Assembly: GCA_015067375.1 (NCBI GenBank)
Contig: SVMQ01000025.1
Coordinates: 1-16,860, forward strand
Direction: 5' to 3'
DNA: 16,860 nt
From: Oscillospiraceae bacterium
GTDB lineage: Bacteria; Bacillota; Clostridia; Oscillospirales; Ruminococcaceae
Shown here in pieces: positions 1-7,245 of the stretch. The stretch's first letter is position 1. Every line of letters begins with the position of its first letter. The notes below the pieces were generated by a model that saw only the letters and a program-made list of their open reading frames with translations, was not told the DNA's origin and did not search any database. Both the position numbers and the translations under genes were made by a program.

Positions 1-1005
1 GAGTCGGCAAGCGGTTCAGTTTCTGATACCGAAAGCACTGTTGTCAGTGATGTTACAGGTGTATTTGAGTATGAGTACAGCGAAGAGCTGGGCGGCATGG
101 AGATAACAGGCTATCTCGGTGAAGAAAGCGCGGTCATCATTCCTGATACGATCGAAGGCAAGCCTGTGGTTTCCATAGGATATAGTGCATTTATAGATCA
201 CTCTGCGGTTACCGATGTTACTATCCCTGAAAGTGTGACGGTCATCGGTCAGCGTGCTTTTGAAAACTGCACTTCACTCAGCAGCGTCAATATCCACGAT
301 AATGTTACGATGATAGATTTATGTGCGTTTATGAATTGCAGCATGCTGAGCAGCATCACAATACCTGACAATATTACGATATTGGAAGGAAATGCGTTCG
401 AGGGCTGCAAAAACCTGAAGAATATAGAGATTTCGCCCGACAACAAAGCGTTCAAGCTGGTTGATGGTGCAATATTGACCAAAGACGGAACACAACTGAT
501 CTATTGTCTTAATGATATAACGGAATACACCATCCCTGCTGGGGTCGATACGATAGCCAGCTGTGCATTTCTTGACTGTACTTCGCTTACTGCAGTTACT
601 ATCCCTGACAGTGTGACTGTTATTGGTCATCGCTCGTTTGAAAATTGCACCTCACTCGATAATGTCGATATTCCTGCCAGCGTAACAAAGATAGACGAGG
701 GTGCATTTAGAGGCTGCACAAGTCTGACAGCGGTTGACATTCCCGACAGCGTTACTGCGGTGGGACACTTTGCGTTTCAGGACTGTTCAGCACTTGCTGA
801 TTTGAATATCGGAAGCAGTGTGCAGACGATAGGTCAGGCTGCATTCTTGGGTTGTTCGCAGCTTACTTATGTAACGCTCCCTCGCAGTGTGACGGAGATC
901 GGACGAAATGTTTTCAAAGACTGCAAAAATATTCAGGTGGTTCATAATGGCGTAGTCTACAAGTACGGTGCGATTGATGAACTGTATGATGACATCAACG
1001 GATAA
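1..1005 (+). CDS. BspA-type leucine-rich-repeat protein, 3' part
   Basis: The frame is open from base 1 to TAA at 1003-1005, so the start and any signal peptide lie outside the window. An in-frame ATG at 97 is internal to the open frame and is unlikely to be the start. The first ~30 residues are Ser/Thr/Val-rich and look like a linker. The rest is a tandem array of about 23-residue units with the pattern IPxSVTxIGxxAFxxCTSL, typical of LRR_5 (BspA/TpLRR) repeats. These usually occur in exported surface or binding proteins of gut Clostridia. A non-repeat island (around 'ILTKDGTQLIY') interrupts the array and is also common in this family. The units at about 219-295 and 597-673 are similar at DNA level as well, suggesting internal duplication. 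The ligand cannot be predicted. The protein ends shortly after the last repeat, with no anchor or dockerin. Confidence 0.88.
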   Translation, partial: ESASGSVSDTESTVVSDVTGVFEYEYSEELGGMEITGYLGEESAVIIPDTIEGKPVVSIGYSAFIDHSAVTDVTIPESVTVIGQRAFENCTSLSSVNIHDNVTMIDLCAFMNCSMLSSITIPDNITILEGNAFEGCKNLKNIEISPDNKAFKLVDGAILTKDGTQLIYCLNDITEYTIPAGVDTIASCAFLDCTSLTAVTIPDSVTVIGHRSFENCTSLDNVDIPASVTKIDEGAFRGCTSLTAVDIPDSVTAVGHFAFQDCSALADLNIGSSVQTIGQAAFLGCSQLTYVTLPRSVTEIGRNVFKDCKNIQVVHNGVVYKYGAIDELYDDING

Positions 1006-1011
1006 TACAGC

Positions 1012-1034
1012 AAGGGCGGCAATATGTCGCCCTT
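1012..1034 (+). terminator. Hairpin between LRR gene and traX, weak terminator candidate
   Basis: AAGGGCGGCA (1012-1021) pairs with TGTCGCCCTT (1025-1034) around a three-base loop, a 10-bp stem with one G-T pair. No run of T follows on the plus strand, so it may only attenuate or stabilise the transcript between the two genes. Confidence 0.45.
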
Positions 1035-1072
1035 AATGCATGAGATATAACAAAAGAGGCAGGTGGGAGCTT

Positions 1073-1828
1073 ATGGAAACTGCTGAGAAAGCGCAAAGAC
1101 CGTGCAAGCGCTTGGGAATAGACTTGTTTGCGCTTCATATAACAGCAGCGGCGCTGATGCTGTGCGGATATCTCGGCGGCTGTATCAGTGGCGCTGAGCC
1201 GCTTTGCGCACTTGGCAGGCTCGCGTTTCCGCTGCTCGCATTCATGCTGACGGAGGGCTGTGCGCACACCTCGCACAAGGGTAAATATGCGCTGCGTCTG
1301 CTGATATTCGCGTTTGCATCAGAGGTGCCGTTCAATCGTGTGGGCGACCCTATGGAGCAGAATGTGCTGTGGACGCTGTTGCTGTGCCTGGGGATGCTGT
1401 GTATACTTGGCAGTATCAGAAAGCTGCCGTATATCGCTTTGAGGCTTGCGCTGTACGTGGCGGTGATATTCGTATTCTATAACGCTGCACTGCTTCTGCT
1501 GGTGGAATATTACGGATGCGGAATACTGACTGCCGCGCTGTTCTATTTTACGAAAACTGACGAGGATGCGCCGAAATATCGGAAGGTGCTGCAAAAACTT
1601 ACGCAGACCGTCGGAATGTTCATCATCTTCGGGATTTTGATGCGCGGTGCAGTGTATGAGTTGAGCATATTCGGCATGGAATTCGAGATATACAAGCAGA
1701 CCTTTGCAGTGTTATCACTGCTGCTGATATGGCTTTACAGCGGCCAAAAGGGAAGATACAACGAGATAGCGCAGTATGTTTTCTATATTTCATATCCGCT
1801 CATGCTGTGTATCGTCAACTTTTTCTGA
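1073..1828 (+). CDS. TraX family integral membrane protein
   Basis: The protein has 251 residues from the chosen start. ATG 1073 is preferred over the in-frame ATG at 1040 because AGGTGG lies six bases upstream of it. The protein is very hydrophobic, with about seven or eight predicted membrane segments. The first part carries the family hallmark: a first helix, then 'GRLAFPLLAFMLTEGCAHTS', a basic loop, then 'FASEVPFNR'. TraX was named for the enzyme that N-acetylates F-pilin. The many chromosomal Firmicutes homologues have no established substrate and there is no conjugation machinery here, so a membrane acyltransferase role is inference. It lies 67 bases downstream of the LRR gene with no clear promoter of its own, so the two may share a transcript. 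Confidence 0.85.
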   Translation: METAEKAQRPCKRLGIDLFALHITAAALMLCGYLGGCISGAEPLCALGRLAFPLLAFMLTEGCAHTSHKGKYALRLLIFAFASEVPFNRVGDPMEQNVLWTLLLCLGMLCILGSIRKLPYIALRLALYVAVIFVFYNAALLLLVEYYGCGILTAALFYFTKTDEDAPKYRKVLQKLTQTVGMFIIFGILMRGAVYELSIFGMEFEIYKQTFAVLSLLLIWLYSGQKGRYNEIAQYVFYISYPLMLCIVNFF

Positions 1829-1830
1829 AT

Positions 1831-1875
1831 AAAAACCGCCGCGCTGTCTGTTGAGAAAGCGCGGCGGTTATTTTT
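1831..1875. terminator. Bidirectional terminator, traX and the 102-aa gene
   Basis: CCGCCGCGCT (1836-1845) pairs perfectly with AGCGCGGCGG (1858-1867), extended by A-T pairs. A run of A precedes it and a run of T follows, so it works for both converging transcripts. Confidence 0.9.
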
Positions 1876-1879
1876 GGGG

Positions 1880-2188
1880 TCAATTATGCAGGCTCAGAAA
1901 CTTCTGCGTCGTACCGATAAACAACTCTTCTGTGAGATTCAGTCGCATAAGTGCATCTTTTTGCGCTGCAAAATAAAATACACCTTTATCTGTGGTTATT
2001 TTAAATAGCGCTTCAATACCGTGTCCGTCTATCATGAACAAGTAGCCGAATTCGCACATGGTATTAGCCAGACTATCATAGTCAGTGCCTTGTTTTAGGA
2101 GCTGAAGCGCGGTGTTTGCCAGCCCCTCTTTCATTTGTTTGTTATTGATCTCGTTTTTTTCGCGCTTCTTTTTGCCAAACAAACCCAT
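1880..2188 (-). CDS. Hypothetical 102-aa protein downstream of ilvN
   Basis: I do not recognise this protein. It starts 'MGLFGKKKREKNE', a short, strongly basic, probably disordered tail. An alpha/beta-looking region follows with a glycine-containing stretch 'MIDGHGIEALFKI' and a C-terminal 'FLSLHN'. There is no signal peptide or membrane segment. The start is preceded by a purine-rich GAGAGAG element, a weak ribosome site. It begins 33 bases after the ilvN stop on the same strand, with no terminator between, and ends just before the bidirectional hairpin. It is therefore probably the last gene of the ilvBN transcript. Whether it relates functionally to branched-chain amino acid synthesis is unknown. 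Confidence 0.7.
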   Translation of the reverse strand: MGLFGKKKREKNEINNKQMKEGLANTALQLLKQGTDYDSLANTMCEFGYLFMIDGHGIEALFKITTDKGVFYFAAQKDALMRLNLTEELFIGTTQKFLSLHN

Positions 2189-2221
2189 AATTCACTCTCT
2201 CTGTATAATTTGTCAGACTGG

Positions 2222-2692
2222 TCAATCTCTTTCCAATGCTGAGATTCCGCTTCTCACCATCTTTACGATACCAAATGGTTTGAGCAGGTCGATAAAGCTG
2301 TCTATCTTCGCAGGCTCACCCGTAAGCTCCACCATGATGCTGTCGGGGTGGATGTCTACGGGCTTCGCGCGGTAGAGGTTAGCTATCTCGATTATCTTGT
2401 GGCGGTCGTCCTCGCTTCTGCCTGCACGGATGAGGATATGCTCACGGCACACCGCGTTTTCGAGGATATTCACCTCCTGCACCTCATACAGCTTCAGAAG
2501 CTGATTCTTTATCTGCTCCAGTATCCTGCGGTCGCCTGCGACAACGATGGTCATTCGGGATACCTCAGGCGTTTCCGTTTCGGCAACGTTAAGGCTCTTT
2601 ATGTTGAAAAAGCGGCGGCTGAACAGGCTTGCAACGCGTAAAAGCACGCCGTTGTTGTTCGCTACCTTTACTGATAATACATATTCGTGCAT
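2222..2692 (-). CDS. ilvN: Acetolactate synthase small (regulatory) subunit
   Basis: This 156-residue protein matches the usual length of bacterial AHAS regulatory subunits. Residues ~1-75 form an ACT domain with the signature 'NNNGVLLRVASLFSRRFFNI', where valine normally binds for feedback inhibition. Residues ~80-156 are the C-terminal small-subunit domain ('GEPAKIDSFIDLLKPFGI'). It activates the IlvB catalytic subunit and makes it valine-sensitive. The start codon is two bases beyond the ilvB stop, and the GGAGG ribosome site lies inside the end of ilvB, so translation is probably coupled. Confidence 0.96.
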   Translation of the reverse strand: MHEYVLSVKVANNNGVLLRVASLFSRRFFNIKSLNVAETETPEVSRMTIVVAGDRRILEQIKNQLLKLYEVQEVNILENAVCREHILIRAGRSEDDRHKIIEIANLYRAKPVDIHPDSIMVELTGEPAKIDSFIDLLKPFGIVKMVRSGISALERD

Positions 2693-2694
2693 AT

Positions 2695-4383
2695 TTATGC
2701 CTCCGTATCAATGCTTGTTATGGGGTCAACGACAGGCTTTCCTGCTGGTATCATGGGAAGCACATTGATGTCGCGGTCGATGCGCACCTCTATCATAACG
2801 GGCGCGGTCTTTGAGATATCGAGCGCCTTTTTCAGGACAGGCTCGATATCCTCGTTCTTTTCTATGATGAAAGTCTGGATGCCAAACGCTTCGCCAAGCT
2901 TTTCATAGTCGATATGACGTGCGTCAAGCGTGGTCTGAGAGAAGTGCTTGTTGTAGAACAATCTCTGCCACTGGCGCACCATACCGAGAACATGGTTGTT
3001 TATTACAAGCTGGATTATATTGATGCCGTGCGCGGAGGCTGTGATAAGCTCGTTGAGGTTCATTGCAAAGCTTCCGTCGCCTGCAATATTGACTACGGTC
3101 TTGTCGGGATTGCCGACCTTTGCACCGAGCGCCGCTCCCAGACCGAAGCCCATCGTGCCAAGTCCGCCTGAGGATATGAAATGCCGCGGCTTTTTGAAAT
3201 CATAGTACTGCGCCGCCCACATCTGATTCTGTCCTACCTCGGTTGAGATGACAGCCTCGCCGTTTGTAAGCTCATCAAGCTTTGTGATGACCGCCTGAGG
3301 CGTTACGGGAAGCTCCTCTGTACCCGCCTGCACAGGCTCACCGAAGTCGCCGTCAAGTATCTCGGTACACCATTCGGGATTGTGTTTCTGCGCTATCTTA
3401 TCGCAGAGTGCGGATAACACAGCCTTAACATCGCCTGCAACAGTAGTGCAGACCTCGATATTCTTGTTGAATTCGGCAGGGTCGATGTCGATATGTATCA
3501 TCTTTGCATTCTTGCCGAAAACCGATGTGTCGCCTGTTACTCGGTCGGAGAATCGCGTGCCTATACCGATGAACAGGTCGCAGTGGTTGAGCGCATAAGC
3601 TGCCTTTACAGTGCCGTGCATACCGAGCATACCTATGTAGCGGCGGTCGGTCTCATCATAAGCACCCTGTCCCATCAGCGAGGAGGAAACAGGCGCATCG
3701 CAAAGCTCTGCAAGCTTTTTCAGCTCCGCGGAAGCATCAGAAGCGATAACACCGCCGCCCGTGTAGATATATGGACGCTCGCTTTGCATGATAAGCTCTG
3801 CTGCGCGGTCAAGGTCGGCCGTGTTTATTTCAGCAGGCGCATCGGGAATGACTGCAGGCTGCTTTTCGTATTCAGCCACGGCTGCAGTGATATCCTTGGG
3901 GATATCCACCAGTACAGGGCCTTTTCTGCCGCTGCCTGCTATCTTGAATGCAAGGCGCAGCGTGTCGGCTAAGTCCTCAACATTCCGCACGATGAAGTTG
4001 TGCTTCGTTATCGGCATGGTGATGCCCGTGATGTCTACCTCCTGAAAGCTGTCAAGGCCGAGGAGGTTTCTGGATACGTTGCCTGTTATTGCAACAAGCG
4101 GCACTGAATCCATATATGCAGTTGCTATACCTGTAATAAGGTTTGTGGCACCGGGGCCTGATGTGGCAATGACGACGCCTGTCCTGCCTGTGGAGCGTGC
4201 GTAGCCGTCTGCAGCATGGCATGCGCCCTGCTCGTGTGAGGTTATGACATGATGTATCTTGTCGCTGTATTTGTACAGGCTGTCGTAGATGTTCAGCACC
4301 GCGCCGCCCGGGTAGCCGAATACGGTGTCCGCACCCTGTTCAAGCAGGCACTCGACGATTATATCTGAACCGCTTAATTTCAT
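2695..4383 (-). CDS. ilvB: Acetolactate synthase large (catalytic) subunit
   Basis: This 562-residue ThDP-dependent enzyme condenses two pyruvates to acetolactate (valine/leucine path), or pyruvate with 2-oxobutyrate (isoleucine path). Visible landmarks: 'GYPGGAVL' near residue 23; catalytic Glu51 in 'SHEQGACHAADGYAR', which activates the cofactor; 'TSGPGATN' following it; and the metal-diphosphate motif from G435-D436-G437 to N462-N463. After that comes 'GMVRQWQRLF' (M468, W472), the segment that lines the substrate channel in AHAS. Length and motif order are normal and show no frameshift. It is first in a minus-strand operon with ilvN. The short leader of about 30 bases leaves no room for a T-box or a leader-peptide attenuator. 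Confidence 0.97.
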   Translation of the reverse strand: MKLSGSDIIVECLLEQGADTVFGYPGGAVLNIYDSLYKYSDKIHHVITSHEQGACHAADGYARSTGRTGVVIATSGPGATNLITGIATAYMDSVPLVAITGNVSRNLLGLDSFQEVDITGITMPITKHNFIVRNVEDLADTLRLAFKIAGSGRKGPVLVDIPKDITAAVAEYEKQPAVIPDAPAEINTADLDRAAELIMQSERPYIYTGGGVIASDASAELKKLAELCDAPVSSSLMGQGAYDETDRRYIGMLGMHGTVKAAYALNHCDLFIGIGTRFSDRVTGDTSVFGKNAKMIHIDIDPAEFNKNIEVCTTVAGDVKAVLSALCDKIAQKHNPEWCTEILDGDFGEPVQAGTEELPVTPQAVITKLDELTNGEAVISTEVGQNQMWAAQYYDFKKPRHFISSGGLGTMGFGLGAALGAKVGNPDKTVVNIAGDGSFAMNLNELITASAHGINIIQLVINNHVLGMVRQWQRLFYNKHFSQTTLDARHIDYEKLGEAFGIQTFIIEKNEDIEPVLKKALDISKTAPVMIEVRIDRDINVLPMIPAGKPVVDPITSIDTEA

Positions 4384-4422
4384 TTTAGTATCTCTGCCTT
4401 TCTGACTTTAAATTATAAAAAT

Positions 4423-4451
4423 ATTTTAGCACATTGACGCGCTGTTGTCAA
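4423..4451 (-). promoter_or_regulatory. ilvB promoter
   Basis: Read on the minus strand, TTGACA (4446-4451), a 17-base spacer and TAAAAT (4423-4428) form a near-consensus housekeeping promoter. The expected start near 4416 gives a leader of about 30 bases. The short palindrome TTGAC-N8-GTCAA (4434-4451) overlaps the -35 box. Confidence 0.8.
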
Positions 4452-4491
4452 TAAGTGTTTTGAAAATATCTGCGATGTTATTTATTCTGTC

Positions 4492-4520
4492 TTTACATTA
4501 TTGAAAGAATATGCTACAAT
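4492..4520 (+). promoter_or_regulatory. Promoter of the GH3 gene
   Basis: TTTACA (4492-4497), a 17-base spacer and TACAAT (4515-4520), with TGC just before the -10 (extended -10). The ribosome site AAGGGGTGG (4537-4545) is close to the ATG at 4550. It is divergent from the ilvB promoter. Confidence 0.78.
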
Positions 4521-4549
4521 GACAGTATATCACGACAAGGGGTGGATAT

Positions 4550-6625
4550 ATGGAACTCTACAAAAACACTGAGCTTACCGCGCAGCAGCGTGCCGAGGCT
4601 TTATGCGACACGCTGACTACTGAGCAGCAGGCGGAGCAGCTGCGCTATGATGCGCCTGCGATACCTCAGGCAGGACTGCCTGCCTACAACTGGTGGAATG
4701 AGGGTCTGCATGGAGTAGCGCGAGCAGGCACAGCTACGGTATTTCCTCAGGCGATAGGTCTTGCGGCAACATTCGATGCCGACCTTATCAACCGTATCGC
4801 TGAGATAATTTCCGTCGAGGCGCGTGCAAAGTACAACGCCGCGCAGAAGCAGGGCGACTGCGATATCTACAAGGGACTCACACTGTGGTCGCCTAATATA
4901 AATATTTTCCGCGACCCACGTTGGGGAAGAGGTCACGAAACATACGGCGAATGCCCGTACCTTACCGCACGTCTTGGCGTGGAGTTTGTAAAGGGTCTGC
5001 AGGGCGATGGAAAGCATCTCCGTACAGCAGCCTGTGCGAAGCATTTCGCTGTACACAGCGGTCCTGAGGCTCAGCGCCACGAATTTGACGCTTGTCCTTC
5101 TCCTAAGGATATGGAGGAAACATATCTCCCAGCGTTCAAGGCGCTTGTTGAGGCAGGCGTCGAGGGCGTCATGGGCGCATACAACCGTGTAAATGGTGAG
5201 CCTTCCTGTGCGAGCAGGTATCTCATGGGCAAGCTGCGTGAATGGGGATTTGACGGTTATTTTGTTTCGGACTGTTGGGCGATAAATGATTTCCATGCGC
5301 ATCACAAGGTAACTGAAACACCTGAGCAGTCTGCTGCAATGGCGCTTAAAGCAGGATGTGACATCAATTGTGGCAGCACCTACCTTAAGATGCTTGACGC
5401 ACTTGCACAGGGACTTGTGGATGAGGAGGACATACGTCGCGCCTGCGTACACGCCCTGAGGACGAGGATACGTCTTGGTCAGCTTGACAAGACAGAGTAT
5501 GACGATATTCCTTATTCTGTCATTTCGTGCGCTGAACACAAGTCTGTCGCACTGGAGGCTGCTGAAAGCTCTGCGGTGCTGCTGAAAAACAACGGCATCC
5601 TGCCGCTTGATCCTGAAAAGGTGCGCACGATCGCTGTTATAGGCCCTAATGCAGACAGCCGTGAGGCGCTCGTAGGCAACTATAACGGTACTGCAGACCG
5701 ATATATAACGTTCCTGCAGGGAATACAGGACTGCTTTAACGGCAGGGTGATATATGCGGAGGGATGTCATCTGTTCCGTGATCGCTGTCAGGGTCTTGGA
5801 CAGGCGGGCGACCGTTATGCGGAGGCTGTATCGGCGGCTGAGAACGCTGATGTAGTCATCGCGTGCGTCGGACTGGATGCGACTCTGGAGGGAGAGGAGG
5901 GCGACACAGGAAACGAGTTTGCCTCGGGCGACAAGCCTGACCTGCTGCTTCCCGAAAGTCAGCGTGTGCTGCTGCAGAAGCTGAAAGCGACGGGAAAGCC
6001 GCTTGTTATCGTGCTTGCGGCAGGAAGTGCGATAAACGTTGAAACGGACTGTGATGCGCTGCTTGATATGTGGTATTCGGGTCAGAATGGCGGAAAGGCG
6101 CTGGGCAATATCCTTTTTGGTAGGACATCGCCCTCGGGCAAGCTGCCTGTGACGTTCTACAAGAACGCCGACAAGCTGCCTGATTTCTGTGACTATTCCA
6201 TGAAAAACAGAACATACCGCTATTGCTCAGATGATAACGTACTCTATCCGTTCGGATACGGACTGACCTACAGCAGAGTGGTGTGCAGCTCGCTTAGCTA
6301 TGCGGATGGCGTGGCAGCAGTAACTGTTCGGAATGTGGGTACAAGTTTCACAGAGGATGTGGTGCAGCTTTATATCAAGGGATATGGCGATGACGATGTT
6401 CCTAACCATTCGCTTTGCGGCTTTGCAAGGGTCAGCCTTGAAGCAGGGGAGAGCAAGAACATTGAGATACCTGTTGCGGCATCTGCTTTTGAAACCGTGC
6501 ATGAGGACGGAACGCGCAGCGTTTCGGGAAGCCGTTTTATGTTGTATGCAGGTACATCGCAGCCTGATGCTATCAGCGAAAGTCTGACAGGTGCTATCTG
6601 TGCTCGTGCTGAGATAATGCTCTGA
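4550..6625 (+). CDS. Glycoside hydrolase family 3, beta-xylosidase/beta-glucosidase type
   Basis: This 691-residue enzyme has no signal peptide, so it should act in the cytosol on imported oligosaccharides. The N-terminal (beta/alpha)8 domain shows 'NWWNEGLHGVAR' near residue 47, 'DPRWGRGHETYGE' with R124-W125-G126-R127, 'KHFAVHSGPE' from K164, and 'YFVSDCWAI' with the likely nucleophile Asp241. The second alpha/beta sandwich domain carries 'LEGEEGD' (E447-D452), where the acid/base glutamate of this subgroup is expected, and 'YPFGYGLTYS' before a C-terminal fibronectin-like domain. The 'WWNEGLHGVAR' and 'SDCxAI' pattern is that of plant- and fungal-like GH3 xylosidases rather than classic 'SDWG' glucosidases. 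Beta-xylosidase or xylosidase/arabinofuranosidase is therefore favoured, but specificity is not proven. An HD-domain gene follows after 20 bases. Confidence 0.93.
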   Translation: MELYKNTELTAQQRAEALCDTLTTEQQAEQLRYDAPAIPQAGLPAYNWWNEGLHGVARAGTATVFPQAIGLAATFDADLINRIAEIISVEARAKYNAAQKQGDCDIYKGLTLWSPNINIFRDPRWGRGHETYGECPYLTARLGVEFVKGLQGDGKHLRTAACAKHFAVHSGPEAQRHEFDACPSPKDMEETYLPAFKALVEAGVEGVMGAYNRVNGEPSCASRYLMGKLREWGFDGYFVSDCWAINDFHAHHKVTETPEQSAAMALKAGCDINCGSTYLKMLDALAQGLVDEEDIRRACVHALRTRIRLGQLDKTEYDDIPYSVISCAEHKSVALEAAESSAVLLKNNGILPLDPEKVRTIAVIGPNADSREALVGNYNGTADRYITFLQGIQDCFNGRVIYAEGCHLFRDRCQGLGQAGDRYAEAVSAAENADVVIACVGLDATLEGEEGDTGNEFASGDKPDLLLPESQRVLLQKLKATGKPLVIVLAAGSAINVETDCDALLDMWYSGQNGGKALGNILFGRTSPSGKLPVTFYKNADKLPDFCDYSMKNRTYRYCSDDNVLYPFGYGLTYSRVVCSSLSYADGVAAVTVRNVGTSFTEDVVQLYIKGYGDDDVPNHSLCGFARVSLEAGESKNIEIPVAASAFETVHEDGTRSVSGSRFMLYAGTSQPDAISESLTGAICARAEIML

Positions 6626-6645
6626 CAAGAAGAAATGGAGGAAGA

Positions 6646-7074
6646 ATGCTTTACACCGACCTGACTAAAAAGGCTATAAAGCTATGCTATGACGCTCACA
6701 ACGGACAGACGGACAAGACGGGTCTGCCGTATGTGTTCCACCCCTATCATTTAGCTGAACAGATGACAGACGAGATATCTGTTGTCTGTGCGCTTCTGCA
6801 TGATGTGGTGGAGGATACGGATATCAGCTTTGACGATCTAAGGAAGATGGGCTTCCCGGATAGGGTCATTGATGTGCTGAGGCTGCTTACACACGATGAT
6901 GATACTCCGTACATGGACTATGTGAGGGGGCTTGCTGATGATCCGATAGCCAAAAAGGTAAAGCTTGCCGATCTTGCGCATAACAGCGATCTTACAAGAC
7001 TGGATGTGGTAGATGAAAAGGCGCTGGCGAGAGCAGAGCGCTATAAGCAGGCGATAAAGCTGCTTTCCGAGTAG
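6646..7074 (+). CDS. Small HD-domain hydrolase, stand-alone (p)ppGpp hydrolase-like
   Basis: This 142-residue protein resembles the hydrolase half of RelA/SpoT. Landmarks in order are 'YVFHPYHLAEQM' (His32), 'ALLHDVVEDT' (His52-Asp53, Glu56-Asp57) and 'KLADLAHNSDLTRL'. Together these form the metal-binding HD pocket and follow the SpoT/MESH1 order. The synthetase, TGS and ACT domains are absent, so the expected reaction is removal of the 3'-pyrophosphate from ppGpp, or from another 3'-phosphorylated nucleotide as reported for MESH1. It is somewhat shorter than typical MESH1 proteins. A GGAGGAAG ribosome site precedes the start. It lies 20 bases after the GH3 gene and probably shares its transcript. 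The general family is clear; alarmone specificity is inferred. Confidence 0.85.
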   Translation: MLYTDLTKKAIKLCYDAHNGQTDKTGLPYVFHPYHLAEQMTDEISVVCALLHDVVEDTDISFDDLRKMGFPDRVIDVLRLLTHDDDTPYMDYVRGLADDPIAKKVKLADLAHNSDLTRLDVVDEKALARAERYKQAIKLLSE

Positions 7075-7082
7075 TGTTGTAT

Positions 7083-7115
7083 GTCAACACCCGTTATTTT
7101 TCTTCGGGTGTTGAC
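7083..7115. repeat. Perfect 11-bp inverted repeat overlapping the importer promoter
   Basis: GTCAACACCCG (7083-7093) and CGGGTGTTGAC (7105-7115) are exact inverted repeats around 11 bases. The right arm ends inside the -35 hexamer TTGACA (7111-7116). No proper T run follows on either strand, so an operator is at least as likely as a terminator for the upstream HD gene. Confidence 0.8.
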
Positions 7116-7139
7116 AAAAAATATGTTTTGTGATATTAT
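7111..7139 (+). promoter_or_regulatory. Promoter of the amino acid ABC importer
   Basis: TTGACA (7111-7116), a 17-base spacer and TATTAT (7134-7139), preceded by TGA (extended -10). It is near consensus, which fits the high-expression look of the lipoprotein gene. The start would be near 7146, giving a leader of about 100 bases. Confidence 0.82.
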
Positions 7140-7146
7140 ATGATAG

Positions 7147-7214
7147 ATTGGCAAACTATGTATGGATAAGTTTTGCCAATGTGCTTTAGTATGGTATCAT
7201 ATTATTATGGTATC
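7147..7214 (+). promoter_or_regulatory. Structured leader: hairpin, direct repeat, possible second promoter
   Basis: ATTGGCAAA (7147-7155) and TTTGCCAAT (7172-7180) form an inverted repeat that can be extended past a one-base bulge. Downstream, ATGGTATC occurs twice (7191-7198 and 7207-7214), 16 bases apart. TTGCCA (7173-7178), 16 bases and TGG-TATCAT (7192-7200) could be a second, extended -10 promoter. The arrangement matches no riboswitch class I recognise. Confidence 0.5.
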
Positions 7215-7245
7215 GAAATGTAAATAAGAGAAAGGAAAAAAGACA

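Noticed and set aside
219..673. LRR gene repeats as a recombination hot spot or CRISPR-like array
   Set aside because: The repeats are imperfect and stay in frame with the protein repeat, so they are ordinary LRR duplications.
1040..1072. Upstream in-frame ATG for the TraX protein
   Set aside because: It would add a charged 11-residue tail and overlap the flank of the hairpin without a ribosome site; ATG 1073 has AGGTGG at the right distance.
4601..5770. 389-codon open frame on the minus strand opposite the GH3 gene
   Set aside because: The GH3 reading has catalytic motifs across the same region, while the antisense product is rich in Arg, Cys and Tyr without any domain pattern.
7191..7223. 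Possible leader peptide M-V-S-Y-Y-Y-G-I-E-M in the importer leader
   Set aside because: Three tyrosine codons look like an attenuator, but there is no ribosome site before the ATG and no terminator/antiterminator pair follows. Its bases are explained by the A/T-rich direct repeats.
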